NCBI GenBank assembly: GCA_963797675.1
Contig: CAWCQQ010000003.1
Location: 1 to 64,000 of the forward strand
Source: DASQPR01 sp963797675
GTDB lineage: Bacteria > Actinomycetota > Actinomycetes > Mycobacteriales > Micromonosporaceae
Length of the DNA stretch: 64,000 bases
Direction of reading: 5' to 3'
The notes beneath the pieces were generated by a model. It was given only the letters and a program-made list of their open reading frames with translations. It had not been told where the DNA came from and made no database searches. Shown here piece by piece: positions 45,225 to 53,767 of the stretch. The position numbers and the translations under genes are program-made. Each line of letters starts with the position of its first letter. Position 1 is the stretch's first letter.

Positions 45225-46370
45225 CCTCGTCGTCGCTGCCCGAACGGCCGGCGATCAGTACTCCCGAACAACTCCAGCAGCCATCGGCCGTCGGTCGCTC
45301 AACGGCGCCGTTTCGCCCGCCAGCCGTTGCTGGGACTCGCCGGGCTGCTGCTCGTCATCCCGATCGCGGCATTGCTGGCATTCGGTGCGGGCGGTCCGGA
45401 ACGGTCGGTGCTGGTGCTCGGGCCGCTGGTGACGTTCGCGTTGCCGGCGGTCGCGATGATCGCGTTCTGGTGGGACGACTGGCCTGGCACGACGTTGCGA
45501 CCGAAGTGGTGGTCGGGGTGGTTCGACACGCTCGTCATCGCGGTCATCGCGGTCGTGCTGACCGTGCTCGGTCAGATCGTGGTCGGCAGCGCCGATCTGC
45601 GCGGCATCTTCGAGCCGTTTCCCGGGCCCGGGCACTCTCCGACGTTCCCGGCCGTGATGCCTCTGGCCGGTGCCGCGTTCGCGGCGATGCTGCAGCTCAC
45701 GCTGGTCACCGAGGGGTGGCCGTTGCGGCTGCTCCCCCGCATTCCGGCCGGGCTGGCGGCCCTTGGCGTGTCCTGGCTCGTTGCCCTCGGCGTCTACGTC
45801 GGGCTCATCGACTATCACCCGCCGGCGGACTCGGGCCTGACCGCTCGCGACGGCGTCATCGGCGGAGCCGAGCTGGGCGCCTTGCTCACCGTGATCGGCG
45901 TGTGGCAGGTATGGCTCTATCTCGCGTGGCACGGATGGCCGTTCGCATCGCTGCAACAGCGGTGGATCCGGCTGCTGTCTGCGAATGTCGTCACGATCGG
46001 TGGAGGCTTGCTCACCTACCTGGCGATAACCGGGATCAGCGGCGTGGACCCGGCCGAGATCACCGCGGGAGCCGGCTCCCTGATCGCCGCCGGCCTGATC
46101 GTGTCGATGCTGTTCGAAGGCGCGATCCGCTCGCATCTCACGGCCGTCTGGGATCGCGTCGTGTCGGTTACGGTCATCGTCATCCTCGCCGCGGCGCTGT
46201 TCGCCAGCCTGAGCGCGCTCGCCGACACGTTCACGTTCACCCGGGCCACGAGCGCCGCGTGGGTCGCCCAGGCAACGCTCAACGCGATCAGCGTCTCGGT
46301 CATCCTGCACGTCGCGATCGGGCGCCGTTGGCCGTTCGGCGACAGCGCCACGAATCCGGGTGCCGCCTGA
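45221..46370 (+). pseudogene. Polytopic membrane protein coupled to paoC, one frameshift
   Basis: Predicted inner-membrane protein with about nine or ten hydrophobic helices (from LLGLAGLLLVIPIAALLAFG on). ATG 45221 overlaps the paoC stop (ATGA), but the frame is lost near 45321-45323 where CGCCCGCC carries one base too many; removing it gives 382 residues. Otherwise the open frame starts only at a TTG, 45327. I do not recognise the family. Coupling to paoABC suggests a linked function, perhaps quinone or substrate handling. Confidence 0.6.
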
Positions 46371-46418
46371 GCCCAAACGATCGGGTCGACTCGGCCAGCA
46401 GCACCGGCCGGATCGATC

Positions 46419-46700
46419 TCAACAGCCGCCGGCCACGCTCGGAATGACCTGGACCTCCGCGCCATCCGCAACCGGCGTATTCACACCGGCACAACGGCGG
46501 ACATCTTCGCCGTCGACATAGACGTTGACGAACTTGCGGATCTCGCCACGCTCGTCGCAGAGCCGGCGACCGAGCCGCGGCCAACGGGCAACGATCTCCC
46601 GCAGGACAGCGTCGAGCGACCCGGTCGACTCCACGGTCAGCCGCGAAGCACCGTCAATCTCGCCTCTCAGCGCACCCGGAATGAGCACGCTCACCGGCAT
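46419..46700 (-). CDS. MoaD/ThiS-family sulfur-carrier protein ending Gly-Gly-Cys
   Basis: 93-residue ubiquitin-fold protein: PVSVLIPGALRGE ... VYVDGEDVRRCAGVNTPVAD GAEVQVIPSVAGGC in segments typical of MoaD/ThiS. Sulfur carriers normally end in Gly-Gly, which is thiocarboxylated; here a single Cys follows. It may require trimming before use, as known for some carriers. It follows the BNR-repeat gene by 13 bases. It could supply molybdopterin sulfur with the MoaE encoded 1.8 kb away, or serve another pathway. Confidence 0.85.
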   Translation of the reverse strand: MPVSVLIPGALRGEIDGASRLTVESTGSLDAVLREIVARWPRLGRRLCDERGEIRKFVNVYVDGEDVRRCAGVNTPVADGAEVQVIPSVAGGC

Positions 46701-46713
46701 ATCGGGGTGCTCC

Positions 46714-47802
46714 TCACAGCTCCACCGCTCGCAGACACAGGACGTCGGGCAGGCCGGATGCGACGAGCTGCCACGTGTCACCTTCGTCGCGACTGGCATA
46801 CACATCGCCCGTACGGCTACCGAAGTAGACGCCAGCCACCTGCGCATCGTCGACACACAACGCGTCCCGCAGGACGATGCCGTAGTACGGATGTTGTGGC
46901 AGGCCCAGGTCGAGCGCCTCCCAGCTCTTCCCGGCATCCGTGGACCGGAAGACGCGACACCGAGCCTCCGGTGGGAAGCGCTCGCCGTCCGCGGTGATCG
47001 GGAATGACCAGATCGTGCCGGCCCGGTGCGGGTGCGCGACGATCGCGAAGCCGAAGTCGGTCGGCAGATCATCGGCGATCGACTCCCAGTGGTCACCCGC
47101 GTCGTCGGACCGGTAGACGCCGTGGTGATTCTGCGCGTACAGCCTCGAGGGATCGGTCGCATCCCGGGCGACCTTGTGGACGCACTGGCCGAACTCGGGC
47201 CACGGATCCGGCAGGAAGTAGGCCTTGATACCGGCGTTGCGGGCCGTCCACGTCCGGCCGTCGTCGTCGGTGCGGTAGACGCCACCGGTGGACATCGCGA
47301 CGACGAGCGCATCCGGGTCGGTCGGGTGCGGCAGGACGGTGTGAATCGCCTGGCCGCCGAAGCCCTCACCCCACTGCTCGCGATGCGGGTGATCCCACAG
47401 CGCCCGGACCATCTCGAACGTCGATCCGCCGTCATCGGAACGGAACAGCGCCGACGGCTCGGTGCCCGCGTAGACGCGGTCGGGCTGGTCGGTCGGGCCG
47501 GGAGCGATCGACCACACCCGTCGCAGCGCCTCGCCGGTATCCTGCGGAAACGCGATCGGTGCGTGATCCGGTTCGTGCCAGGTCGCGCCGAGGTCGTCGC
47601 TGGTCGCGAGACTCGGGCCGAAATGTGAGCTGGTGAAGCTCGCCAACAGGCGCGGAGGCGCATGGCGCTTGTCGACCGCGACCGCGTAGATGCCGGTCAT
47701 CGGGAACTCCGGCGGCTCGCTGACCGACCAGGTGCGGCGGTCGTCATCGCTCGACGCTACGAACAGCCCTTTAGCGGTACCGATCATGAGAAGATGGGAC
47801 AT
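46714..47802 (-). CDS. BNR/Asp-box repeat protein (sialidase-like propeller)
   Basis: 362-residue beta-propeller with at least five Asp-box motifs: SDDGGSTF, TDDDGRTW, SDDAGDHW, STDAGKSW and SRDEGDTW. It resembles exo-alpha-sialidase and VPS10-like propellers, but no catalytic sialidase residues can be claimed and there is no signal peptide. Paired with a MoaD/ThiS-like gene directly downstream, an arrangement I recall from other actinobacteria, function unknown. Confidence 0.85.
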   Translation of the reverse strand: MSHLLMIGTAKGLFVASSDDDRRTWSVSEPPEFPMTGIYAVAVDKRHAPPRLLASFTSSHFGPSLATSDDLGATWHEPDHAPIAFPQDTGEALRRVWSIAPGPTDQPDRVYAGTEPSALFRSDDGGSTFEMVRALWDHPHREQWGEGFGGQAIHTVLPHPTDPDALVVAMSTGGVYRTDDDGRTWTARNAGIKAYFLPDPWPEFGQCVHKVARDATDPSRLYAQNHHGVYRSDDAGDHWESIADDLPTDFGFAIVAHPHRAGTIWSFPITADGERFPPEARCRVFRSTDAGKSWEALDLGLPQHPYYGIVLRDALCVDDAQVAGVYFGSRTGDVYASRDEGDTWQLVASGLPDVLCLRAVEL

Positions 47803-47820
47803 ACCAGCAGTATGCCCAAT

Positions 47821-47847
47821 GCCACCGACAACTTTTTGCTCGGTGGC
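47821..47847. promoter_or_regulatory. Hairpin just upstream of the BNR gene
   Basis: Perfect 8-base stem GCCACCGA (47821-47828) and TCGGTGGC (47840-47847) with an 11-base loop containing T5. On the minus strand it sits between the NUDIX stop and the BNR start, 19 bases before the latter. It could end NUDIX transcripts or structure the BNR leader. Confidence 0.4.
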
Positions 47848-47981
47848 TGGTGTTCAACCCGGCGAGCTTCAATAGCGAACGTCCGACCAAGGAACCACGT
47901 TCCACCGAGGATGAGTGGGCGCATCCAGAGACGCGAAAAATTGCCGCCAGCCAGCAGCCGCCACGCTGTGACCACGCGCGG

Positions 47982-48473
47982 TCAACCGGCTACAACTACC
48001 GGCTCATCGGGCGGCCCATCGGCGAGCAGACGCTCAACCAAGCCAGCGAGCCCGGCCGGTCGCAGTAGATCGCTCGTCTCCATCAATTCCGCGACGGTCC
48101 ACCAACGGAAGCCGGTGATAGCAGTCCTCTCCATGTCTTCGAAGCCTGACGTATCTATGTCAAACACCGGCACACGAGCCAAGAAGTACCGTTGCTGAAC
48201 CTCGTACTCGATACCGTCGCGGACCGCGATCCACGGGCGACCACGCCATACCTCACCGCTCAACGTGACATCAGCCAGGCCCGTTTCTTCACGGATCTCC
48301 CGCAACGCGGCCTGCTCATAGCTCTCACCCGGCTCGACGCCGCCACCGGCCGCGAACCACCGAACAGATCCGTCAGCCGGCTGCCCCGCCGAGAACAGAA
48401 GCAACCGGTCAGCGTCATCGATCATCAGTACCCGCACGCTCGGACGTGAGATGGGACGTCGACTCAATGGCAT
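47982..48473 (-). CDS. NUDIX hydrolase
   Basis: 163-residue NUDIX protein with a full Nudix box, GGVEPGESYEQAALREIREE followed by TG (G-x5-E-x7-REUxEExG). It hydrolyses nucleoside diphosphate-linked substrates; specificity unknown. It follows moaE by 73 bases on the same strand and may be a late member of that transcript. Confidence 0.93.
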   Translation of the reverse strand: MPLSRRPISRPSVRVLMIDDADRLLLFSAGQPADGSVRWFAAGGGVEPGESYEQAALREIREETGLADVTLSGEVWRGRPWIAVRDGIEYEVQQRYFLARVPVFDIDTSGFEDMERTAITGFRWWTVAELMETSDLLRPAGLAGLVERLLADGPPDEPVVVAG

Positions 48474-48546
48474 TCAACCGACCTTAGACACCTACGTCGC
48501 AACGCTGTCTTCCACAACAAGATCACCTCAAGCGACGCTGCCCGAC

Positions 48547-48990
48547 CTAGGGACAATTGACCCACTCGTCGGTGCCGTCGTCGAACAGCTGACGCTTCCA
48601 GATCGGCAGCCGTGCCTTCGCCTCGTCGACGAGCCGGGCACACAGCACGAACGCTTCGCGCCGGTGTGCGGTCGCGACCGCCGCGACGATCGCCACGTCG
48701 CCGATCTCCATCGGGCCGATGCGGTGCGAGACCGCGATCGCGAGTACGTCCGGATCAGCGGCAATCTCCTCGGCCACCTCACGGAGGATCCGCAACGCCT
48801 CGGGATGACCTTCGTAGTCAAGTTTTGCCACACCGCGACCGTGGTCATGGTTGCGTACGGTGCCCTGGAACACGACCACGGCGCCGGCTGCCGGGTCGGC
48901 CGCGGCAGCCTCGTGGGCGGCCACGTCGAGCGGCTGGTCGGTGACCGCGACGAGCTTGATGCGAGGGCTCGACTTCACAACGTCCGTCAC
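48547..48990 (-). CDS. moaE: Molybdopterin synthase catalytic subunit MoaE
   Basis: 147-residue MoaE, which converts precursor Z to molybdopterin using sulfur from MoaD. Conserved blocks: GAVVVFQGTVRNHDHGRGV, LDYEGHPEALRILREVAEE, ISHRIGP-like VSHRIGPMEIGDVAI and the active-site Lys region VDEAKARLPIWKRQ. Its ATG overlaps the methyltransferase stop by four bases, making it the terminal coupled gene of the form I cox operon. Confidence 0.96.
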   Translation of the reverse strand: MTDVVKSSPRIKLVAVTDQPLDVAAHEAAAADPAAGAVVVFQGTVRNHDHGRGVAKLDYEGHPEALRILREVAEEIAADPDVLAIAVSHRIGPMEIGDVAIVAAVATAHRREAFVLCARLVDEAKARLPIWKRQLFDDGTDEWVNCP

Positions 48991-49850
48991 GTCGGCTGCC
49001 TATCTCCGGCCGTCGGCCGGGTCAGCGGTGGAACATCCCACCAGATTGTCACGAGTTCCCGCAGTGACGGGCCGAGGTACGGCCGGTCGCGGCTCACACC
49101 CAGGTCGCGCAGCGCCGCCTCCACGTCGCCCACGCGCTCGGGGCCTAGGCACAGGCGCCGGACGGTCGAGGCGATGAGTTCGTCGTAGTCCGTGCCGTCC
49201 TGCGTGATCGGCCGTCGCCACGACTGCTGGTGCGGATCCACGCCGGTCGAAGCGATCACCTCGACCGCGTCGGCGGCGGTGGGACCGTCCGGCCGATCGA
49301 TGCCGTGCAGTGCGCTCCACACCGGATTGAGCAGCGCCGCCGGGTGCCGGTTGGTGATCTCGACGACGACTCGATGCCGCGCATGCGCTGTCAATGCGTT
49401 CACGAAGGGCACCAGATCCGCGACGTTGTAGAGCACGTGATGGCACACCACCACGTCGGCGGTGGGAACGATCGTGGCGATCGCCGGCCAGGTGCCCACG
49501 ATCGTCCGGGCTGCCACCGACGCGGCGGTGGCGAGATCCGTGAACGTCGCCAGCATGGCTTCGCTCTCGTCCACGGCCGTCAACACGCCGGCGACGCCCC
49601 GCAGCGACAGCGACGCCGCGCCCGCACCGGCTCCGACATCGAGTACGGTGCCGCCGAGCGGGAGTGCCTCGACCGCGACGTCGTACGAGAGACCGGACGG
49701 CTCATCCACCTGCTTGCGAGCCCGGCCGGCAAACACGTTCACTGGCAGCGTCCACGGCGATGCGACCGCACCGGCAAGGATCTCCGGCGGTATCCGCCAG
49801 GCGTCGAGGCCAGCGCGCCAGCGTTCGGCTGCCGGGAAGGCGAGCCGCAC
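48987..49850 (-). CDS. SAM-dependent methyltransferase within the cox operon
   Basis: 287-residue class I methyltransferase: SAM-binding motif VLDVGAGAGAASLSL near residue 75, then LTAVDESEAML and VVCHHVLYNV. I chose GTG 49850, two bases after the coxG stop; its own stop overlaps the moaE start. Strict coupling on both sides indicates a role with CO dehydrogenase or cofactor synthesis, but no such function is established and the substrate is unknown. Confidence 0.82.
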   Translation of the reverse strand: MRLAFPAAERWRAGLDAWRIPPEILAGAVASPWTLPVNVFAGRARKQVDEPSGLSYDVAVEALPLGGTVLDVGAGAGAASLSLRGVAGVLTAVDESEAMLATFTDLATAASVAARTIVGTWPAIATIVPTADVVVCHHVLYNVADLVPFVNALTAHARHRVVVEITNRHPAALLNPVWSALHGIDRPDGPTAADAVEVIASTGVDPHQQSWRRPITQDGTDYDELIASTVRRLCLGPERVGDVEAALRDLGVSRDRPYLGPSLRELVTIWWDVPPLTRPTAGDRQPT

Positions 49851-49852
49851 GG

Positions 49853-50704
49853 TCAGGTGAGCCAGACGATCACGATGACGATCACCGCGATCAAAATGAC
49901 GAGCGGGATCACGCGCTTGAGGATCGGCCACGCCGCAACCTTGAGGAGATTCACCTCGGCGGCCGGTGCCGGTGCCGCACGCGTCGGCGAGGCAGCCGCA
50001 GCACCGGACGGCGCTGCCGGTGGAGGAGTCGTTGCCGGTGGAGGAGTCGTTGCCGGGACCGGCGCGGCGGTCGGACGCATCGTCGCCGGAGCGACCCCGT
50101 TGACGCTGCTCACGTCGGCCGCCGGCGGCTCGAACGGCGGTGCGGTGACCGGCGTCGCTTGGGCCTCGGTGGCGAGGGCGCTGCCGGATGGTGCGGCGGC
50201 GTCCGGTTGGTGCGCGGGCGCAGCCGCCGGCGGAGGCGCCGAGACCGGTGTTTCCGGGCTGTCGGCCAGCACCGTCTCCTTCAGATTGGCGACGAACTGG
50301 TTGAGCAGCCTGGTCGACACCTCGGCGATCGCGCCGCGCCCGAACTGCGCCAGCGGCCCGGAGATCGTCAGGTCCGTCGTCACCTTCACGCGGGTCTCCG
50401 CGCCGTCGGCAACCAGGTCCGCCGTGACGACCGCGGCCGCTCGGCCACGGCCGCTGCTCTCCTTGCCGGTCGCGTCCAGCACCATATGGTGGTTGACCGC
50501 GTCCTGCTCGCGGAACGACGCGACACCGGCGTACGCGGCGGTCACCGGTCCGACCTTGATCTTGACCTTGCCGTTGTACTTGCCGTCCTCAACGCCGGTG
50601 AGTTCGGCTCCGGGCATGGCCGGTGCGATGCGTTCTACGTCGGTCAGCACGGCCCACGTCTCATCGATGCCGCGCGGGACCACGAATTCGTTGACGAGTT
50701 GCAT
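49853..50704 (-). CDS. coxG: CoxG, membrane-anchored SRPBCC protein of CO dehydrogenase
   Basis: 283-residue protein: N-terminal CoxG/SRPBCC lipid-pocket domain (MQLVNEFVVPRGIDETWAVL, ISGPLAQFGRGAIAEVSTRL), a long Pro/Ala/Thr linker (about residues 150-250) and a C-terminal transmembrane helix (VIPLVILIAVIVIVIVWL). CoxG is reported to anchor form I CO dehydrogenase to the membrane and to pass quinone to it. The linker contains short PPPATT repeats. Starts 3 bases after the coxE stop. Confidence 0.94.
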   Translation of the reverse strand: MQLVNEFVVPRGIDETWAVLTDVERIAPAMPGAELTGVEDGKYNGKVKIKVGPVTAAYAGVASFREQDAVNHHMVLDATGKESSGRGRAAAVVTADLVADGAETRVKVTTDLTISGPLAQFGRGAIAEVSTRLLNQFVANLKETVLADSPETPVSAPPPAAAPAHQPDAAAPSGSALATEAQATPVTAPPFEPPAADVSSVNGVAPATMRPTAAPVPATTPPPATTPPPAAPSGAAAASPTRAAPAPAAEVNLLKVAAWPILKRVIPLVILIAVIVIVIVWLT

Positions 50705-50707
50705 ATT

Positions 50708-51928
50708 TCATGCCTCCTGTAGACGGTGCGACGCGAGGAACGGCGTACGGATGTGGTTCGTATCGGCCAGGGCCACCACCAGCTCGTCGAGCGCGTCGAT
50801 GCGGTGGGCGCTCACGATCGCGTCGCAGTACGGCCAGGCCGCTGCCATGCCGCCGACCAGAGGCCGGTAGCGGGGGCTTTGCGTGCGCGGATTCACCCAG
50901 ACGATGCGGTACGCCAGCCGGGACAATCGTGCCATCGCCCGGCCGAGTTCCGATGCGTCCCCGGTCTCCCAGCCGTCCGAGATGATCAGCACGACCGCGC
51001 CGCGGGCCATGCCCCGCCGGCCGTACCGGTCGAGAAACGCGGTCACGGCGGCGCCGATGCGCGTACCGCCGGACCAGTCCGGGGCCGCCGCACCAGCACC
51101 CGCCAGCGCCGGACCGGGCAGGCTACGGGCGAGGATCGGGGTCAGCCGGGTCAGCTGGGTGGCGAACACGAACACCTCGGCGCGTGATGCGCCGGCAGCA
51201 CAGTAGAGCAGTTGGAGCATGGCTCGCGCGTACGGTTCCATGGATCCGGAGATGTCGCACAACGCGACCAGCCGGCGCGGCCGGGCCTTGCGCTTCTTAC
51301 GGATCAGCCGGATCGGATCGCCGCCGCTGCGGTACGCGATCCGCAGCGACGCCCGCATGTCGACGCTGCGTCCGGATGGCGAGCGGCGGGTCCGGCGCGA
51401 GTGGCGCGACGGTGTCGCGATGCGCAGCGCGGCCATCACGTCGGCGAGCGCGGCGAGTTCATCCGGCGCCAACTCGCTGAATTCGCGATGCCGAAGGCGT
51501 TCCACATCGGCGCCGACGCTCGCGATCTCGAACGCGGAATCCTCGTCCTGCTCACCGTCGCGCCGGAGCGACGTGCCGGTCGCGCCCGCCGGCGGCGGTT
51601 CTGCCGTGACCGATGGATGCTGCGGCGGGATCGTGCTCGACGAGGGGCTACGCCGGCCGTCGATCGGCGGCGCGTTCGGGTCGCCGCGGTGATCGGCCGG
51701 GTCGGCCATCCCGCCGAAGACGATGTCGAACACGCTGTCGATGACTGGGTCGTCGTCGTGGGTCAGCGACAGCGTCGCATGTGCGCAGGCGCGCAGCGCA
51801 GTAAGCGTGGTCGGCGACGCAATCGTGATCGCGCGGCTGAAGCGAACGGCGCGATCGGGACCGACCGGCAGGCCGGCCGCGTGCAGAGCGGTGGTGAACC
51901 GGGCGACGAGGTCGGACAGGTCACTCAT
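50708..51928 (-). CDS. coxE: CoxE, VWA-domain maturation protein
   Basis: 406-residue protein with a C-terminal VWA domain, MIDAS CDISGSMEPYAR and SDGWETGDASE. Works with CoxD in assembling the Mo-Cu active site. ATG 51928 (MSDLSDLVARF) overlaps the coxD stop by 8 bases. Basic tract (IRKKRKARPRR) precedes the VWA domain. Confidence 0.92.
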   Translation of the reverse strand: MSDLSDLVARFTTALHAAGLPVGPDRAVRFSRAITIASPTTLTALRACAHATLSLTHDDDPVIDSVFDIVFGGMADPADHRGDPNAPPIDGRRSPSSSTIPPQHPSVTAEPPPAGATGTSLRRDGEQDEDSAFEIASVGADVERLRHREFSELAPDELAALADVMAALRIATPSRHSRRTRRSPSGRSVDMRASLRIAYRSGGDPIRLIRKKRKARPRRLVALCDISGSMEPYARAMLQLLYCAAGASRAEVFVFATQLTRLTPILARSLPGPALAGAGAAAPDWSGGTRIGAAVTAFLDRYGRRGMARGAVVLIISDGWETGDASELGRAMARLSRLAYRIVWVNPRTQSPRYRPLVGGMAAAWPYCDAIVSAHRIDALDELVVALADTNHIRTPFLASHRLQEA

Positions 51929-52823
51929 AAATGCCGACCAACGACGGGAGCCCGGAAGCGCGTACCACATCATGATCTTCAGCGTGTTTGACCACGGCGC
52001 CGAGCGTCGCGTCGGCGCTGACCGCGTCGAGCGCGGACAATCCCAGCGTGCGCACCGCGGACGTCCAGTTGATCGCCTCGGCGATGCCCGGCGGCTTCGT
52101 CAGTGGCAGCGTGCGCAGCCGCGCGACCGTGTCGGCGACCTGGCGGGCCAGGTAGTCGGAGGCGTCCGGCACACGGCGGCGAATGATCTCCGCGACCCGG
52201 GCCGCGTTCGGATAGTCGATCCAGTGGTAGAGACACCGCCGGCGCAGCGCGTCGTGCAAGTCGCGGGTGCGGTTGGAGGTCAGGACCACGATCGGCGGTG
52301 CGGTCGCGCGCAGGGTGCCGATCTCCGGGATGGTGACGCTCGCCTCCGCGAGCATCTCGAACAGGAACGCCTCGAACTCATCGTCGGCACGATCAACTTC
52401 ATCGATCAGGAGTACGGCCGGCCGCGGCCCCGGATGTTCGATCGCCGCGAGCAACGGCCGGGCCAGCAGATACTCGGCGCCGAAGAGGTCTTCGTCGCGC
52501 AGGTGCTCACCGCGGGATTCGGCCAGCCGGATGCCGAGCAACTGGCGTGGATAGTTCCACTCGTAGAGCGCTTCGGCGGCGGTGAGTCCTTCGTAGCACT
52601 GCAGCCGGATCAGCGGCGTGTCAAGAACCGTCGACAGTGCCTTGGCAGCCTCGGTCTTGCCGACGCCCGGCTCGCCTTCGAGCAGGATCGGCTGACCCAT
52701 CCGCACCGACAGAAACAGCGCGGTGGTCAGCGGTTCCGCGGCAAGGTAGCCGGTACCGGCGAGCGCGGCCGCGAGCGCGGCGACGTCCGGCAGGCGAGCG
52801 GCGACCTCGGCGGACTCAGCCAT
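51921..52823 (-). CDS. coxD: CoxD, MoxR-type AAA+ ATPase
   Basis: 300-residue AAA+ ATPase: Walker A EGEPGVGKTEA, Walker B AVLLIDEVDRADDEFEAFLF, sensor SNRTRDLHDALRRRCLYHW. CoxD is needed for introducing sulfur and copper into the CO dehydrogenase active site. ATG 52823 overlaps the xdhC-type stop by 8 bases. Confidence 0.93.
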   Translation of the reverse strand: MAESAEVAARLPDVAALAAALAGTGYLAAEPLTTALFLSVRMGQPILLEGEPGVGKTEAAKALSTVLDTPLIRLQCYEGLTAAEALYEWNYPRQLLGIRLAESRGEHLRDEDLFGAEYLLARPLLAAIEHPGPRPAVLLIDEVDRADDEFEAFLFEMLAEASVTIPEIGTLRATAPPIVVLTSNRTRDLHDALRRRCLYHWIDYPNAARVAEIIRRRVPDASDYLARQVADTVARLRTLPLTKPPGIAEAINWTSAVRTLGLSALDAVSADATLGAVVKHAEDHDVVRASGLPSLVGIYE

Positions 52824-53748
52824 GGGCCAGGTACCGGTGCGGGTCGTCGGTGAACGCAACCTTGCAGCCGGAGCCGCAGAAGTAGTACATCTGCCCTGCA
52901 TGCTCCGCCGCCAGAGCGTCCGGTGTGACGGTCACAGTCATGCCGCAGACCGGATCGAGCGCGGTCGTGCCGAGCGGGGCCGGTTCGGCGGCGATCTCCG
53001 TCTCGACGACCGCGTGCGGCTCGCCGGGCGGTGTCCGTACCGCAATGATCTCGGCCAGGATCGAGATGGCGACCTCCGATGCGGTACGGGCACCGATGTC
53101 GAGTCCGGCCGGTGACTTCACCCGATCGGCTTCAACGCCGACGCTGCGCAGCACGACCTCGCCGCGTTTCCGGCTGGCCACCAGCGCGATGTACGGCACG
53201 CCGGCCCGGACCGCGGCGCCGATCGCGGCCTCCTCGCCCCGGCCGTGCGACGCCACCACGACCGCTGCCGTGTCCGGCGGGATGGCGGTCGACGGGTCGG
53301 CCGCGACCATGTCGTACCCGGCCGCCGCACCGACCCGGACGAGCGCTCGGGCGACCGGTGCGTCCCCGTGCACGTGGATCAGCGGGGCCGGCATCATCGC
53401 CTCCAGGAAGATCTCCAGGCTGCCCCCCGACAGGCACGGATTGTTGACCACGATCATGCCTTCGGCCTCACCGATCGGACGGTCGACCTGCCGGGAGACG
53501 TCGTCGTCCGGGGTGATCCGCAGGAGTGTCGACAGGCCGGTCTGCAGGAGCCGGAGACCCTGCAGACGGACGGTCGACTCCGCACAGGTACCGCCGACGA
53601 ACCCGTCCAGCGTGCCGTCGGCCAGGATCAACGCACTGTCCCCTGCTTTGGCGCTGGTCGGGCGTTCGGCGCGGACGACCGTGGCAAGCACGTACGGGGT
53701 ACGTGCTTGCCGCAGCGTCTCGGCTTTCGCCAGAAGATCCGTCCTCAT
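52816..53748 (-). CDS. XdhC/CoxF-like protein fused to a YHS domain
   Basis: 310-residue protein: N-terminal XdhC_CoxI domain (DGFVGGTCAESTVRL, NPCLSGGSLEIFLE), Rossmann-type XdhC_C domain, then a C-terminal YHS domain DPVCGMTVTV ... YYFCGSGCKVAFTDDP. YHS domains with Cys-x2-Gly-Met are found in copper-handling proteins, so the fusion may bring metal to the Mo-Cu site; this is inference. It occupies the coxF position of cox operons. Starts 19 bases after coxL. Confidence 0.9.
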   Translation of the reverse strand: MRTDLLAKAETLRQARTPYVLATVVRAERPTSAKAGDSALILADGTLDGFVGGTCAESTVRLQGLRLLQTGLSTLLRITPDDDVSRQVDRPIGEAEGMIVVNNPCLSGGSLEIFLEAMMPAPLIHVHGDAPVARALVRVGAAAGYDMVAADPSTAIPPDTAAVVVASHGRGEEAAIGAAVRAGVPYIALVASRKRGEVVLRSVGVEADRVKSPAGLDIGARTASEVAISILAEIIAVRTPPGEPHAVVETEIAAEPAPLGTTALDPVCGMTVTVTPDALAAEHAGQMYYFCGSGCKVAFTDDPHRYLAHG

Positions 53749-53767
53749 GCTTCTACCCTACGACCGC

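Noticed and set aside
10824..46370. Mobile element or phage as the source of the broken genes
   Set aside because: No transposase, integrase, terminal repeats or change in base composition around the frameshifted genes.
46714..47802. Secreted sialidase
   Set aside because: Asp boxes alone do not define sialidase activity, and no signal peptide or catalytic set is visible.
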